Made by a program: the position numbers and the translations under genes. Below the pieces are notes generated by a model. That model was not told the DNA's origin, did not search any database, and worked only from the letters and a program-made list of their open reading frames with translations. Shown in pieces: positions 18,779 to 28,006 of a stretch of 64,000 nt of DNA. How positions within the stretch are numbered: the first letter of the stretch is position 1; each line of letters opens with the position of its first letter. Origin of the DNA: Saprospiraceae bacterium (GTDB lineage Bacteria > Bacteroidota > Bacteroidia > Chitinophagales > Saprospiraceae); the NCBI GenBank assembly GCA_016719615.1, contig JADJYQ010000001.1, positions 408,501 to 472,500 of the forward strand. The letters run 5' to 3'.

Positions 18779-21181
18779 TCAAAGTCCAAATTTCAATACC
18801 TCTTCCATCGTATCCACATAATGAAACTCCAATCCCTTGATGTGCTCAGGATTCACTTCATCAACATGGACCTTATTTTCCTTACACAACATGATGGTTT
18901 TGATGCCTGCTCGTTTAGCAGCCAGAATTTTTTCTTTGATCCCACCAACAGGCAATACCTTTCCTCGCAAAGTAATTTCTCCTGTCATAGCAAGATAAGG
19001 CTTGATGGCTTTGTTGCGAATGGCAGAACACAATGAACTCAACATGGTAATACCGGCAGAAGGACCGTCTTTTGGTATGGCTCCTTCGGGAACGTGAATA
19101 TGAAAATCGTTTTTATCAAAATACTCCGGATCAATTTTTAATTCTGCAGCATGAGCTTTGATATAACTCAATGCAGTGCTGGCAGATTCTTTCATGACAT
19201 CCCCCAGATTTCCGGTAAGTACAAGCTTACCTTTACCTGCAGAAATACTGGTTTCAATGTAGAGAATATCGCCGCCAACGCGGGTCCATGCGAGTCCGAT
19301 GGCTACGCCTTTTGGCAACTTTTCCTGATAACGCTCTGTATTATATTTGACCACTCCTAATGCAGTTGCAAGACCATCTTCTTTGACCTGATAAATTGTT
19401 TTGGGCTTCATGGCGATCTGTGCTGCTGCTTTTCTCACGACTCCGGCCATTTGTCTTCTTAAACTTCGCACTCCCGATTCACGCGTATAATCTTGGATGA
19501 TTTTTTCGAGAAGCTTGTCACTGATTTTAAATTGTTTGGCTTTAAGTCCGTGTTCTTCCAGGACTTGTGGGATCAAATGATCTTTTGCAATTTCAATTTT
19601 TTCTTCAGTACTGTATCCTTGCAATTCGATAATTTCCATCCGGTCTAATAACGCCGGTTGAATGGTGTTCAAAGAATTGGCCGTTGCAATAAATAATACT
19701 TTAGATAAATCAAATTCGAGATCGAGGTAATTGTCATGAAAACTAGAATTCTGCTCCGGATCCAAAACTTCTAATAATGCAGAAGAAGGATCTCCTCTGA
19801 AATCTTTTCCGATTTTATCTATTTCATCTAAAATAAAAACGGGATTTGCTGATCCTGCTTTTCGCAAAGATTGAACAATGCGTCCGGGCATTGCACCGAT
19901 ATAGGTTTTTCGGTGTCCTCTGATTTCCGATTCATCGTGAAGCCCACCTAAAGACATTCTGATAAATTTCCGATCGAGTGCACGTGCAATAGATTTTCCC
20001 AGAGACGTTTTTCCAACACCCGGCGGACCTACCAAACATAAGATCGGAGATTTCATGTCACCTTTGAGTTTAAGAACCGCCAGATGTTCTATGATCCGTT
20101 CTTTAACTTTTTCAAGCCCGTTGTGATCTTTATCTAAAACTTCTTTACACTTTACAAGATCATAACAGTCTTTGGTATATTCTTCCCACGGAAGGTCCAC
20201 CATCAAATCAAGATAATTCATCTGTACAGAATATTCTGCGACTTGCGGATTCATCCTTCTCAATTTATTGAGTTCTCTTTCAAAATGAGATTTGACTTCC
20301 TCCTTCCATAATTTCTTACCTGCACGTTCGATCAATACTTCGATATCCTGTTCAACAGGATCCTGTCCCAATTCTTCCTGAATCGTTTTTAACTGTTGAT
20401 TTAAATAATAATCTCTCTGTTGTTTTTCGAGATCCGTTCTGACCCTCGATTCGATTTGATCTTTGACTTCTAACAGTTGAATTTCATTGTTGAGATAAAT
20501 CAATAAATCTTCTGCCTTTTTATGAAGTTCATCGGTCTCTAAAAGTTCCTGTTTTTTCTGAATGGAAATATTCAGATTGGAAGAAATGAAATGTAATAGA
20601 AAGCGATCATTCTGTATATTTTTCAATAATACTTGTGCTTCATTCGGGATTTGAGGCGTGAGCTCTACGATGCGCCTCGAATTCTCCTGTATGGATTTGA
20701 TCATTACCTCATACTCCATCGGATGGGTCGTCGGGATATGTTCTCTTTTGACAATTTTTGCTTTTAAAAAAGGGTCTTCAGAGAGCCATTCGGATACGAG
20801 ACATCTTTTGCGGCCTTGTAAGATGACGGTCTGACTTCCATCGGGCATTTTCAGTAGTTTAACGATGCGCGCAACGGTTCCGGTTTGGTATACATCAGCG
20901 CTTCCGGGTTCTTCTGTCTGTGGATCAATTTGTGTAAGTACCAGGATGTATTTATCAGATTCATTAGCTACTGTGACTGCTTTGATAGACTTTTCACGGC
21001 CAACAGTAATGGGAATGATGACTCCGGGAAATAACACGGTGTTCTTCAAAGGCATTACTGGCAGTACTTCGCCGATATTGTCTTCTCTTACCGGCAATTC
21101 GTCATCTGCTACTGCTACAAAGGGTAGTACTTCGCCGTCATCCTGTAATTGTGGTTCAAATATATAGGAGCTAAATTGCAT
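18779..21181 (-). CDS. lon: ATP-dependent protease Lon
   Basis: Cytosolic AAA+ serine protease that degrades misfolded and regulatory proteins. From the ATG at 21181 it has 800 residues, normal for the family; an upstream in-frame ATG (21349) would overlap pdxH and add 56 unconserved residues, and an AGGTGAT sequence precedes the chosen start. Seen in order: the N-terminal substrate domain (EVLPVMPLKNTVLFPGVIIP), a coiled-coil linker, Walker A GPPGVGKTSLGKS, Walker B FILDEIDK, and the protease domain with catalytic Ser in PKDGPSAGITM and Lys in VGGIKEKILAAKRAG. It follows pdxH on the same strand and ends beside REP-like hairpins. Confidence 0.97.
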   Translation of the reverse strand: MQFSSYIFEPQLQDDGEVLPFVAVADDELPVREDNIGEVLPVMPLKNTVLFPGVIIPITVGREKSIKAVTVANESDKYILVLTQIDPQTEEPGSADVYQTGTVARIVKLLKMPDGSQTVILQGRKRCLVSEWLSEDPFLKAKIVKREHIPTTHPMEYEVMIKSIQENSRRIVELTPQIPNEAQVLLKNIQNDRFLLHFISSNLNISIQKKQELLETDELHKKAEDLLIYLNNEIQLLEVKDQIESRVRTDLEKQQRDYYLNQQLKTIQEELGQDPVEQDIEVLIERAGKKLWKEEVKSHFERELNKLRRMNPQVAEYSVQMNYLDLMVDLPWEEYTKDCYDLVKCKEVLDKDHNGLEKVKERIIEHLAVLKLKGDMKSPILCLVGPPGVGKTSLGKSIARALDRKFIRMSLGGLHDESEIRGHRKTYIGAMPGRIVQSLRKAGSANPVFILDEIDKIGKDFRGDPSSALLEVLDPEQNSSFHDNYLDLEFDLSKVLFIATANSLNTIQPALLDRMEIIELQGYSTEEKIEIAKDHLIPQVLEEHGLKAKQFKISDKLLEKIIQDYTRESGVRSLRRQMAGVVRKAAAQIAMKPKTIYQVKEDGLATALGVVKYNTERYQEKLPKGVAIGLAWTRVGGDILYIETSISAGKGKLVLTGNLGDVMKESASTALSYIKAHAAELKIDPEYFDKNDFHIHVPEGAIPKDGPSAGITMLSSLCSAIRNKAIKPYLAMTGEITLRGKVLPVGGIKEKILAAKRAGIKTIMLCKENKVHVDEVNPEHIKGLEFHYVDTMEEVLKFGL

Positions 21182-21321
21182 ATGATCACCTGTTTTAAAG
21201 CAATTAAATTGCGTGTATGTTATGTTGTCAATACCTGTGCCATAAGGGGATTTTCGTCGATTATGTGACAAAAGGCCCGAATGCTTTGTCAATTTGTCAA
21301 TATATTGTAAAAAGCCAAGTT

Positions 21322-21945
21322 TCAGGGTGCCAACCTGGCTATGAGCCATTCCTGATCTGATTTGCTGTAAGCAAAGCGGTCGTGTAACCTGCTTTCCCTG
21401 CCTTGCCAGAATTCAAAATATTCAGGCAAAACGATGTATCCACCCCAATGGGCTGGCCTTTTGACGGGTGCATTGGCAGCTATTAAGTTTTGGAGGGCCT
21501 CTTCCAATACAGATCTGTCTGCTATTATGTTGCTTTGAGGTGAAACCACAGATCCCATCTGAGTGAGTAGCGGTCGACTGTAAAAATATTCATCCGAATC
21601 GGCTTCCGGAATTTTATAAGCATTTCCTTCAATGCGAACCTGACGCTCCATGGCTTCCCAGAAAAACAATAAACTTACAGCAGGATGAGAATCGATGTCT
21701 TGTGATTTACGGCTGTTGTAGTTCGTAAAAAACACAAATCCCGATTCATTTACTTCTTTGAGCAATACCACACGTGAAGAGGGTTTGCCTTCTGATGATA
21801 TGGTCGACAAAACCATCGAATTGGGTTCAGGCATTCCGTGTTCGATGCAGGCTCTGAACCATTCCTGGAATTGTTCAATGGGATCGGCTAACAAGTGTTC
21901 GTGTTCCAGGATATTTCGCGTATATTCTCTTCGAAGATCTTTCAT
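21322..21945 (-). CDS. pdxH: Pyridoxamine 5'-phosphate oxidase
   Basis: FMN-dependent oxidase that makes pyridoxal 5'-phosphate from PNP or PMP in vitamin B6 salvage. The start at 21945 gives 207 residues beginning MKDLRREYTRNILEHEHL, preceded by AAGGAT and 10 bases after the TolC-like stop; an earlier in-frame ATG (22017) would overlap that gene. Diagnostic segments are SSRVVLLKEV, FFTNYNSRKSQDI, a FWEAMERQVRIEG strand, the KRPAHWGGY segment and the C-terminal EFWQGRESRLHDRFAY signature that binds FMN and substrate. It is the second gene of an apparent tolC-like / pdxH / lon run. Confidence 0.95.
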   Translation of the reverse strand: MKDLRREYTRNILEHEHLLADPIEQFQEWFRACIEHGMPEPNSMVLSTISSEGKPSSRVVLLKEVNESGFVFFTNYNSRKSQDIDSHPAVSLLFFWEAMERQVRIEGNAYKIPEADSDEYFYSRPLLTQMGSVVSPQSNIIADRSVLEEALQNLIAANAPVKRPAHWGGYIVLPEYFEFWQGRESRLHDRFAYSKSDQEWLIARLAP

Positions 21946-21955
21946 ATCCTTGCAT

Positions 21956-23329
21956 TTAAAGTTTACCTGTACTCTTGTCAAATTTGACCTTGGCCTGGAT
22001 AAGTTGAAATTGTGCATCGATCAGATGAGACTGACTCTGAAAATAATCGCGTTCGGCACTGGTGATTTCCAAACTCGAACCGATGCCTTCTTTAAATTTG
22101 ATCTTGGCCGTATCATAGATTTTTTCGGCCAGCGCGATCGATTTTTTGCGACTTTCAAACGTCACAAGAGCATTGAGATATTCCGTTTTGGCGTTATTGT
22201 ATTCGAGGTGAACGGCATTTTCAAATTGATTCAATTGCAATTTGGTTTTGTCTAATGTTACTTTGGCTCTTTGTATTTTTGCCTTGCGGTCAAATCCTGT
22301 AAAAATGGGCCAGGAAAGGTTTACACCCACATTCGAAGTCTGAAACCATCCATTGTCATTGCCATCAAAAAGTTTGTTGCGCTGCAAACTTTGTTGGTAA
22401 GCAGCAAAGCCATACAGGCTGGGATAATAACTGTATTGATATCTTTTAATATTCATCTCCGCAAGTCGGATTCCCTGCATGATGACCGGATGCTCAGGTC
22501 GTTCCTGTATATTAAGTTTGATCTGGGGATCCATAACTTCGAGGTAAGATCGATTCAGGAGTCCGGCCAAGTCATCTTTCAACTGAATTTCTTTATCCAA
22601 CGGATAGTTCATCTGGAATTTTAGGACTGCGATACTAACATTTGTTAGTTTTTTGAGCTTTTCAAGTTCGGCTTCAAGGTTTTGCACGGAAAGTTCGATT
22701 CGATCTACGTCCAAACGTTCTGCGAATCCGGCATTGAAAATTTCCTGAACTTCATTTTGTACTTTTTTAAGATTGCTCAGGTTTTTTTCGAGGATCTGGA
22801 TGTTTTCGTTGATGGTTAATGCCGATAAATAGGACAAGGTGATCGTATACCGCAAATCTGCCTCTGATTGTGTAATCTGTTTGAGGATGAGCTCCCGATA
22901 CATCTTTTGGGCCTTTAGTCCGATAAAAAAGCTGCCATCAAATAAAAGCGTATTCAGTTCGAGTCCGGCATTCAGATTGTGTTTAGTTCCAAATTGTACG
23001 GGTACTCCGCCGGGTTCATCCAGATCCCTGCGCGGCAATAAATTTTCATCAAAGAGCACATCATAGATAGCCGGTTCTATAAAATTTGGAAAAATGCTGG
23101 TGGGCAATTTTATAAAATAATTGTATCCGACATTTGCTTGCAGTTTGGGTAATCCGATAGCGGTATATTCTTTAATCTGTCCATCTACGTCCTGGACATC
23201 CAGATTTTTTACTTTTAATTCCAGATTGTTTTTACGGGCATATGCTATAGCCTCTGATAAACTGAACGAATCCTGACTAAATGTGGTAGAAATAGCGAAG
23301 AGCAATATGAATAAAAAAAAGGCTTTCAT
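21956..23329 (-). CDS. TolC-family outer membrane efflux protein
   Basis: This 457-residue protein has a signal peptide (MKAFFLFILLFAISTTFSQ). The body is two long alpha-helical repeats typical of TolC/OEP trimers: LSEAIAYARKNNLELKVKNLDV at the start, LRYTITLSYLSALTINENIQ in the first half, and SFEKSIALAEKIYDTAKIKFKEG-like helices and ERDYFQSQSHLIDAQFQLIQAK at the end. TolC proteins form a periplasm-spanning exit duct for efflux pumps or type I secretion. No adaptor or pump gene lies beside it; the neighbours are pdxH and lon. The substrate is unknown. Confidence 0.93.
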   Translation of the reverse strand: MKAFFLFILLFAISTTFSQDSFSLSEAIAYARKNNLELKVKNLDVQDVDGQIKEYTAIGLPKLQANVGYNYFIKLPTSIFPNFIEPAIYDVLFDENLLPRRDLDEPGGVPVQFGTKHNLNAGLELNTLLFDGSFFIGLKAQKMYRELILKQITQSEADLRYTITLSYLSALTINENIQILEKNLSNLKKVQNEVQEIFNAGFAERLDVDRIELSVQNLEAELEKLKKLTNVSIAVLKFQMNYPLDKEIQLKDDLAGLLNRSYLEVMDPQIKLNIQERPEHPVIMQGIRLAEMNIKRYQYSYYPSLYGFAAYQQSLQRNKLFDGNDNGWFQTSNVGVNLSWPIFTGFDRKAKIQRAKVTLDKTKLQLNQFENAVHLEYNNAKTEYLNALVTFESRKKSIALAEKIYDTAKIKFKEGIGSSLEITSAERDYFQSQSHLIDAQFQLIQAKVKFDKSTGKL

Positions 23330-23499
23330 GAACAGGTTTTTACAAAGATGATGTTTCGGCTTTACAATCCGGTTTGACCGCGTGTTAATATTTGAAAAGA
23401 GAAATTAAATGAATTGCCAATGAAAAAGCCAGGCAGAATATACCCAAAAGTTGGGCAACTTCCTTTTCGTTTTTCGATTCCATTGGAATCCTCATTCAA

Positions 23500-23883
23500 A
23501 TGTACCTTTACCAACTGTTTTCAAAGCCTAAAGTTCATTTTGTGAAGAGATTTCAATCGAAGCTATTTTATGTTTATGGACTGTTGTTGTCGGGCAGCCT
23601 GTCGATCTTACATTGCACCGATGACAAACGGCCAAAAGATCCCTTAACTGTGATTTCAGACAGGTATCAAAAATATTGTAGCAGCTGCCATGGGGGAGAT
23701 GGTAGCCTTTCGATTAATGGGGCTGTAAAGTTAAAATACTCACTGCTGAGTCTTGAAGAAAGATTTCTGGTAATCTCAAACGGTCGAAATGCGATGACTG
23801 GCTTTACAGGTATATTGGATTCCCTGGAGAGAGTTGAACTTGCTGCTTATACCATGAAGTTTAACGATGCCGATGGAAACTAA
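23500..23883 (+). CDS. Small c-type cytochrome, putative lipoprotein
   Basis: A 127-residue protein with a hydrophobic segment and possible lipobox (SGSLSILHC39), followed by a single haem c attachment site C60-S-S-C63-H64 in YQKYCSSCHGGDG. A candidate axial methionine follows in GRNAMTGF. This fits a class I monohaem cytochrome c domain anchored at the membrane and acting in periplasmic electron transfer. The N-terminus before the hydrophobic segment is unusually long and basic, so the true start is uncertain, but no other in-frame ATG precedes the haem site. The end overlaps the next gene by about 17 bp, suggesting co-transcription. Confidence 0.82.
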   Translation: MYLYQLFSKPKVHFVKRFQSKLFYVYGLLLSGSLSILHCTDDKRPKDPLTVISDRYQKYCSSCHGGDGSLSINGAVKLKYSLLSLEERFLVISNGRNAMTGFTGILDSLERVELAAYTMKFNDADGN

Positions 23884-24786
23884 AACGGTACTGATCACAG
23901 ATGTAAACGCGGATGCGGGTATGCAATGTGTACAAACTTTTTTATCTAAAGGCTATCATGTCAGCGCCATGTTTTCGGGAAATCATCCTGATGATTCGAA
24001 TGTTGAATGGATAGAAGCAGAAATCCTGGATCCGGAATCTTATTTTCCATTTTTATCAAATGTGCATCTGATTGTTCATAATGCCACAATGATTTCTTTT
24101 AAAACTGAGGATCATCAAAAGTTAAAAGCGGTCAATACCATAGCTACCCGTGATTTGGTCAACAACGCATTACTGGCCGGAGTGAAGGAAATGATCTTTA
24201 TGAGTTCGGCATATACTCTGATACGAAGCGCTGAACCTCAATTAATATCTACAACGGCCGTAGGCAACCCGGTGTTTCTCAACCACTACACTCAAACCAT
24301 GTTTCAGGCCGAACTCGAAATGCACAGAGCGGCTGCAGAGGGTATGAAGATCTGCATCTTAAACTGTGCTCTGGTAAAGGATCAGACCGAAGCTGAGCCA
24401 TCAGCTTTTGGCCGACTTATGCACACCATCTCCAAATACCCCCAACTTTTTCATCAACAGCTGCCATATATTTCTACTGATGATCTTAAACAACATATTT
24501 TGAAAGTGGTGGATGAAAATTATGGGGACGGCAATTTTTATTATTTTCAGAAGGATCAGACATCCAAGGCCACCAGCAAGACCTTGAAATACAAAATGGA
24601 ACACAAAAAATTCCATTGTTAACTTCCTTATCAAATCACCTTCTCCCTCAACTAAAAATGTCTTTGAACAGGCTTTTTGGCCGGGAAGACCCATGGTTCA
24701 ACAAAGCTGCCCTAAAGTTGTTCCAAACACCCTTTGTCTGGCAGCCAACAGAAACCAATCAGCAGTTTTCCAGCGAAAACTCCTAA
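23867..24786 (+). CDS. NAD(P)-binding SDR/epimerase-like protein, one frameshift
   Basis: The first 224 residues or so follow an extended-SDR pattern: strand-loop-helix KTVLITDVNADAGMQCVQTFLSKGYHVSAMF, a D-rich second strand, LIVHNATMISF, VNTIATRDLVNNALLAGVKEMIFMSSAYTL, and NHYTQTMFQAELEMHRAA. The usual glycine-rich GxxGxxG loop is replaced by DVNADAG and the YxxxK is not clear, so catalysis is doubtful. The direct frame stops at 24622, but adding one T to the T5 run at 24535-24539 continues the protein (LLFSEGSDIQGHQQDL ... LNRLFGREDPWFNKAAL) to 24786, about 306 residues, the normal length. ATGs at 23867 and 23873 are both possible starts. It is probably co-transcribed with the cytochrome. 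Confidence 0.72.
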
Positions 24787-25115
24787 ACCACCATTCACTT
24801 TCAACAGGAATGGGAGGCTCAGTTTAGACCGGAATATTCAATATGCACTAGCGGTGCAAAATACCACTAAGCCTCAATCTTTCGGAGCTGATGCATTTAC
24901 ATTGATATTGACAAATTGATCCTACACACATGTTTAAACATCATAAAAGACTATTTTCATCTTACTTACAAACCCACACCTTTGTAAGTTCTAATTTTTA
25001 CAACATTGATTGTTAAATATCAATAAATCAATATAATACATATATTAATTAAAACTATATTATTCCAAATTTCAATTTTAGTTAAAGCATTGTTAACTTT
25101 ACTTCAATTAAAACC
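24787..25115. other. Intergenic, no gene seen
   Basis: AT-rich stretch between the SDR-like gene and the PA-domain gene. Short open frames here have no recognisable content. The last ~100 bases are very AT-rich and probably hold the promoter of the next gene, but no consensus is clear enough to place. Confidence 0.5.
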
Positions 25116-26945
25116 ATGCTTATGAAGAAATTTATACTCTTTTGTTCTATTTATTTCTTTACGACTGCCTTGATTGCACAATCGGTAGTCGTCAATTCAC
25201 CTGCATCGATTGCTGGTGCACTTCAATATGGAAATACTGGCGTGCCTCCTGCTCATTGGGGCGCAGACTTAAACAGTAATATCTGGACGGCTGATGTTGC
25301 TGCGATGATGGATAAGTGTTTAACTCCCTTAGATGGCTGTGATACAGTAACAAATAAATCTGAACTTGTAGGTAAACTGGTTTTGATAAATCGAGGAACA
25401 TGTAATTTTAGTTTTAAAGCACTCCAGGCTCAGGATTGGGGAGCTATCGGATGTATAATTGTTAACAATGTTCCTAATGGAGGTGTAGCTGTAATGGGAG
25501 CCGGTACTTTTGCCGCAACCATAAGAGCTGATTTTCCAGTCGTCATGATCACATTTGAAGATGGGGAAAAAATTCGTGCAGAAATGGCAAACGGTCCGGT
25601 AAACATGAGTATTGGAAATATTCGTTTCGATCATGATGTGGCAACAGATAGTAGAAAAGCAATTTCTCATATGCCTTATGGAACCTATCCTGGTGGTTGG
25701 ATTCGAAATACAGGAGATTTTTCAGTAACTCCCGCTGCAAATATTACGAACAAAGGAAAAAACATTGAGACTGGTAATAAAGCAAATGTTTCTATCCGAT
25801 TTACTCCACAAGGTGGAAGTTCAAGCGAGTATGATAATCAAACTTCTGATGGCTCTTTGGTTATAGAAGTGGACTCTACAAGATCAGTTGAATTTTTACC
25901 TTTCGATTTTGCAGGTAAAATTCCTGGAAATTCAATTGGTAAGGGTACACTTACATATACAGTTAGTTCTGATGCTACTGATGGATCTAATTTTGATAAT
26001 GTTGGGATATCTGAGTTTTATTTGTCCCAGAATATTATCTCAAAATCGAGACTATCAGCGAATTTAAGAGACCCATTTTCAACAATTTCAATCAGACGTG
26101 GAGATAATACGAACGCTGAATATTTAACAGGAGTAAAAATCCCTTATGGAATTGGTTGTAGAATTGATAGTATATTGTTTTATATGACAGTTAATGCCCC
26201 TGCGACATTAGCTGGCTTAACTCCAGAAGCAATCTTATATGGTTGGAATGATATTGATGGAGATGGAAACGCAACAAATGCTGAAATCAGTTTTCTTGCT
26301 TTAGGTACTTATACATTTGATGGAGGAGAAACACGTTCAGCAGCTGTTGTGCGGATTGCGTTGGAGGACTTTAATTCAGGGGATCCAGGTTTCACAATTC
26401 CAGACAATAATATGAGATTTTTTGTTGGAGTCAGGTATTCTGGTACAGAATTACCCTTTTTTGGATTTGACGAAGGGATGGACTATATCTGGAACAACGC
26501 ACTTTTAGCAAGAATGGGAACAATTACGGATACAGACATTCCTTATGTTGGAGTTTCGCAATATGACCCTAACACTGGAGTTCCTGACCTTGAAAATGCA
26601 TTTGTATTCACCAATAGAACGGGAGCATTATCCGTTTCATTGATTATGTCCGGAGATTGTCTTGTTAAATTAAAAAATGTACAAGAAATTAATGCTGAGA
26701 TTGATTTAAGTCCAAATCCAGCAAAAGATTATATACTTGTTGACGTTGCCCTTGAAAAGTCTACATCAAAAATAAAATACCAAATCTTCGATAATTTTGG
26801 AAAAAAAGTACTCGACATTGAGGATAAAAATGCAGCTGATAAATTTTTTCAAAAAATAAATTTAACTAATTTATCTTCTGGAACATATCATATAAATATT
26901 GTTACTGATCATGGATCTAAAATGAGATCGTTTCAAATTATATAA
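25116..26945 (+). CDS. PA-domain protein with T9SS sorting domain
   Basis: A 609-residue exported protein. The signal peptide is MKKFILFCSIYFFTTALIAQ; ATGs at 25116 and 25122 are equally plausible starts. Residues ~60-165 form a protease-associated (PA) domain, with the hallmark LVLINRGTCNFSFKALQAQDWGAIGCIIVNN and PVVMITFEDGEKIR. The middle (about 200-500) has no recognised domain. The C-terminus (SPNPAKDYILVDVALEKSTSK ... LSSGTYHINIVTDHG) is a T9SS type A sorting domain. PA domains usually accompany peptidases, but no protease motif is visible, so it may be a binding or structural protein outside the cell. A lipoprotein gene follows 76 bp downstream. Confidence 0.9.
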   Translation: MLMKKFILFCSIYFFTTALIAQSVVVNSPASIAGALQYGNTGVPPAHWGADLNSNIWTADVAAMMDKCLTPLDGCDTVTNKSELVGKLVLINRGTCNFSFKALQAQDWGAIGCIIVNNVPNGGVAVMGAGTFAATIRADFPVVMITFEDGEKIRAEMANGPVNMSIGNIRFDHDVATDSRKAISHMPYGTYPGGWIRNTGDFSVTPAANITNKGKNIETGNKANVSIRFTPQGGSSSEYDNQTSDGSLVIEVDSTRSVEFLPFDFAGKIPGNSIGKGTLTYTVSSDATDGSNFDNVGISEFYLSQNIISKSRLSANLRDPFSTISIRRGDNTNAEYLTGVKIPYGIGCRIDSILFYMTVNAPATLAGLTPEAILYGWNDIDGDGNATNAEISFLALGTYTFDGGETRSAAVVRIALEDFNSGDPGFTIPDNNMRFFVGVRYSGTELPFFGFDEGMDYIWNNALLARMGTITDTDIPYVGVSQYDPNTGVPDLENAFVFTNRTGALSVSLIMSGDCLVKLKNVQEINAEIDLSPNPAKDYILVDVALEKSTSKIKYQIFDNFGKKVLDIEDKNAADKFFQKINLTNLSSGTYHINIVTDHGSKMRSFQII

Positions 26946-27021
26946 AATTGATTACCATTTGTTTAAATTTAAATTTTTAATTATGTAAACATTATTTTTA
27001 ATTTTCAAAAAACCATTTTTT

Positions 27022-27699
27022 ATGAAAAATTTATTTTATTTCATTATTGTGTTATTTATCACATCATGTAGCCTCGATCATGAAATAAGTAAAGAAAATT
27101 CTTCAAAGAAAACAGGAGAAATTCTTTTATTGCCTAGATCTACAGCTCCGTGTGACAACCCAAGCTACAATTGTACGGATTTAAAAATTAGACTTAAAAG
27201 CTTTTATCGGACGAGTCAGACCAATTTGAATTGTTGTCCATTACAATCCCCAATATTTATTATTTTTAAAAACACATATTACAATTATTCAGGTTCTGCA
27301 TGTGAACCGGCAACATTTATTTCCCAAATTTCTAATGATGCAGTTCAATGGACTGAACTTCCTTGTCAAGCAAAATATGAACATTGCAGCTATTGTAGTA
27401 AATTTGAATTTCTTGTTCGATGGTGTGGCACAACAGTTTTTAATTATGCAATGGATTTTGAAGTTGATGGACCATGTGGAATTCAGACTTTTGGGGTTTG
27501 CAATTTAAATGGTCCGACTTCTTGCACATATAGGCCGCATATTTCAGGGAGTAATTACATTTTTGATAATGCAGTATTTTATTATGAATTGGATGAAAAT
27601 TGTTGTTTTGAACAATCAACTGAATGTGAAAGTACAAATTGTGCAGCATCAAATGGAAATGATTGTCCGATTAACTACGAATGCAATCCTGAGCAATAG
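27022..27699 (+). CDS. Cysteine-rich lipoprotein of unknown function
   Basis: A 225-residue protein with a lipoprotein signal (MKNLFYFIIVLFITSC; lipobox ITSC). I count 19 cysteines including the lipidated one, several paired or in CxxC-like spacing (NCC, HCSYC, ENCC, and four in the last ~35 residues), which suggests a disulfide-stabilised surface domain. No family is recognised. It is downstream of the PA-domain gene in the same orientation, 76 bp away, and is followed by a hairpin terminator, so the two may form one transcript. Confidence 0.8.
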   Translation: MKNLFYFIIVLFITSCSLDHEISKENSSKKTGEILLLPRSTAPCDNPSYNCTDLKIRLKSFYRTSQTNLNCCPLQSPIFIIFKNTYYNYSGSACEPATFISQISNDAVQWTELPCQAKYEHCSYCSKFEFLVRWCGTTVFNYAMDFEVDGPCGIQTFGVCNLNGPTSCTYRPHISGSNYIFDNAVFYYELDENCCFEQSTECESTNCAASNGNDCPINYECNPEQ

Positions 27700-27753
27700 A
27701 TTCACTTTTAAGATTTTAAGAACTCTACTATAAATTTTTATTTAAACATAGGT

Positions 27754-27792
27754 AAGGACAAAAAGGCTATCAGTGGATAGCCTTTTGTCCTT
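27754..27792 (+). terminator. Hairpin terminator after the lipoprotein gene
   Basis: AAGGACAAAAAGGCTATC is mirrored by GATAGCCTTTTGTCCTT (one unpaired base) around an AGTG loop. The stem contains its own T-rich arm and is followed by TTAAATTTTATTT. Confidence 0.8.
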
Positions 27793-28006
27793 AAATTTTA
27801 TTTGTTAGTTAATATGTTCAATTCTGATTTTCTCATATAGAGCAATAGAACCAATACTATTATAAAATTTCTATAGGTTGGCTGACCAGAAAATTGTTAA
27901 TGAAGTATGACAGTGATTTGCGAATTTAAATTATTGGAAGGGTTCAAAATATTACGCATAACAAAAAATTATTCACTAACTTCACCTTCAAACAAATCAA
28001 AGCCTT

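Noticed and set aside
21182..21349. Upstream start giving an 856-residue Lon
   Set aside because: The extension overlaps pdxH, is unlike Lon N-termini, and a good ribosome-binding sequence precedes the ATG at 21181.
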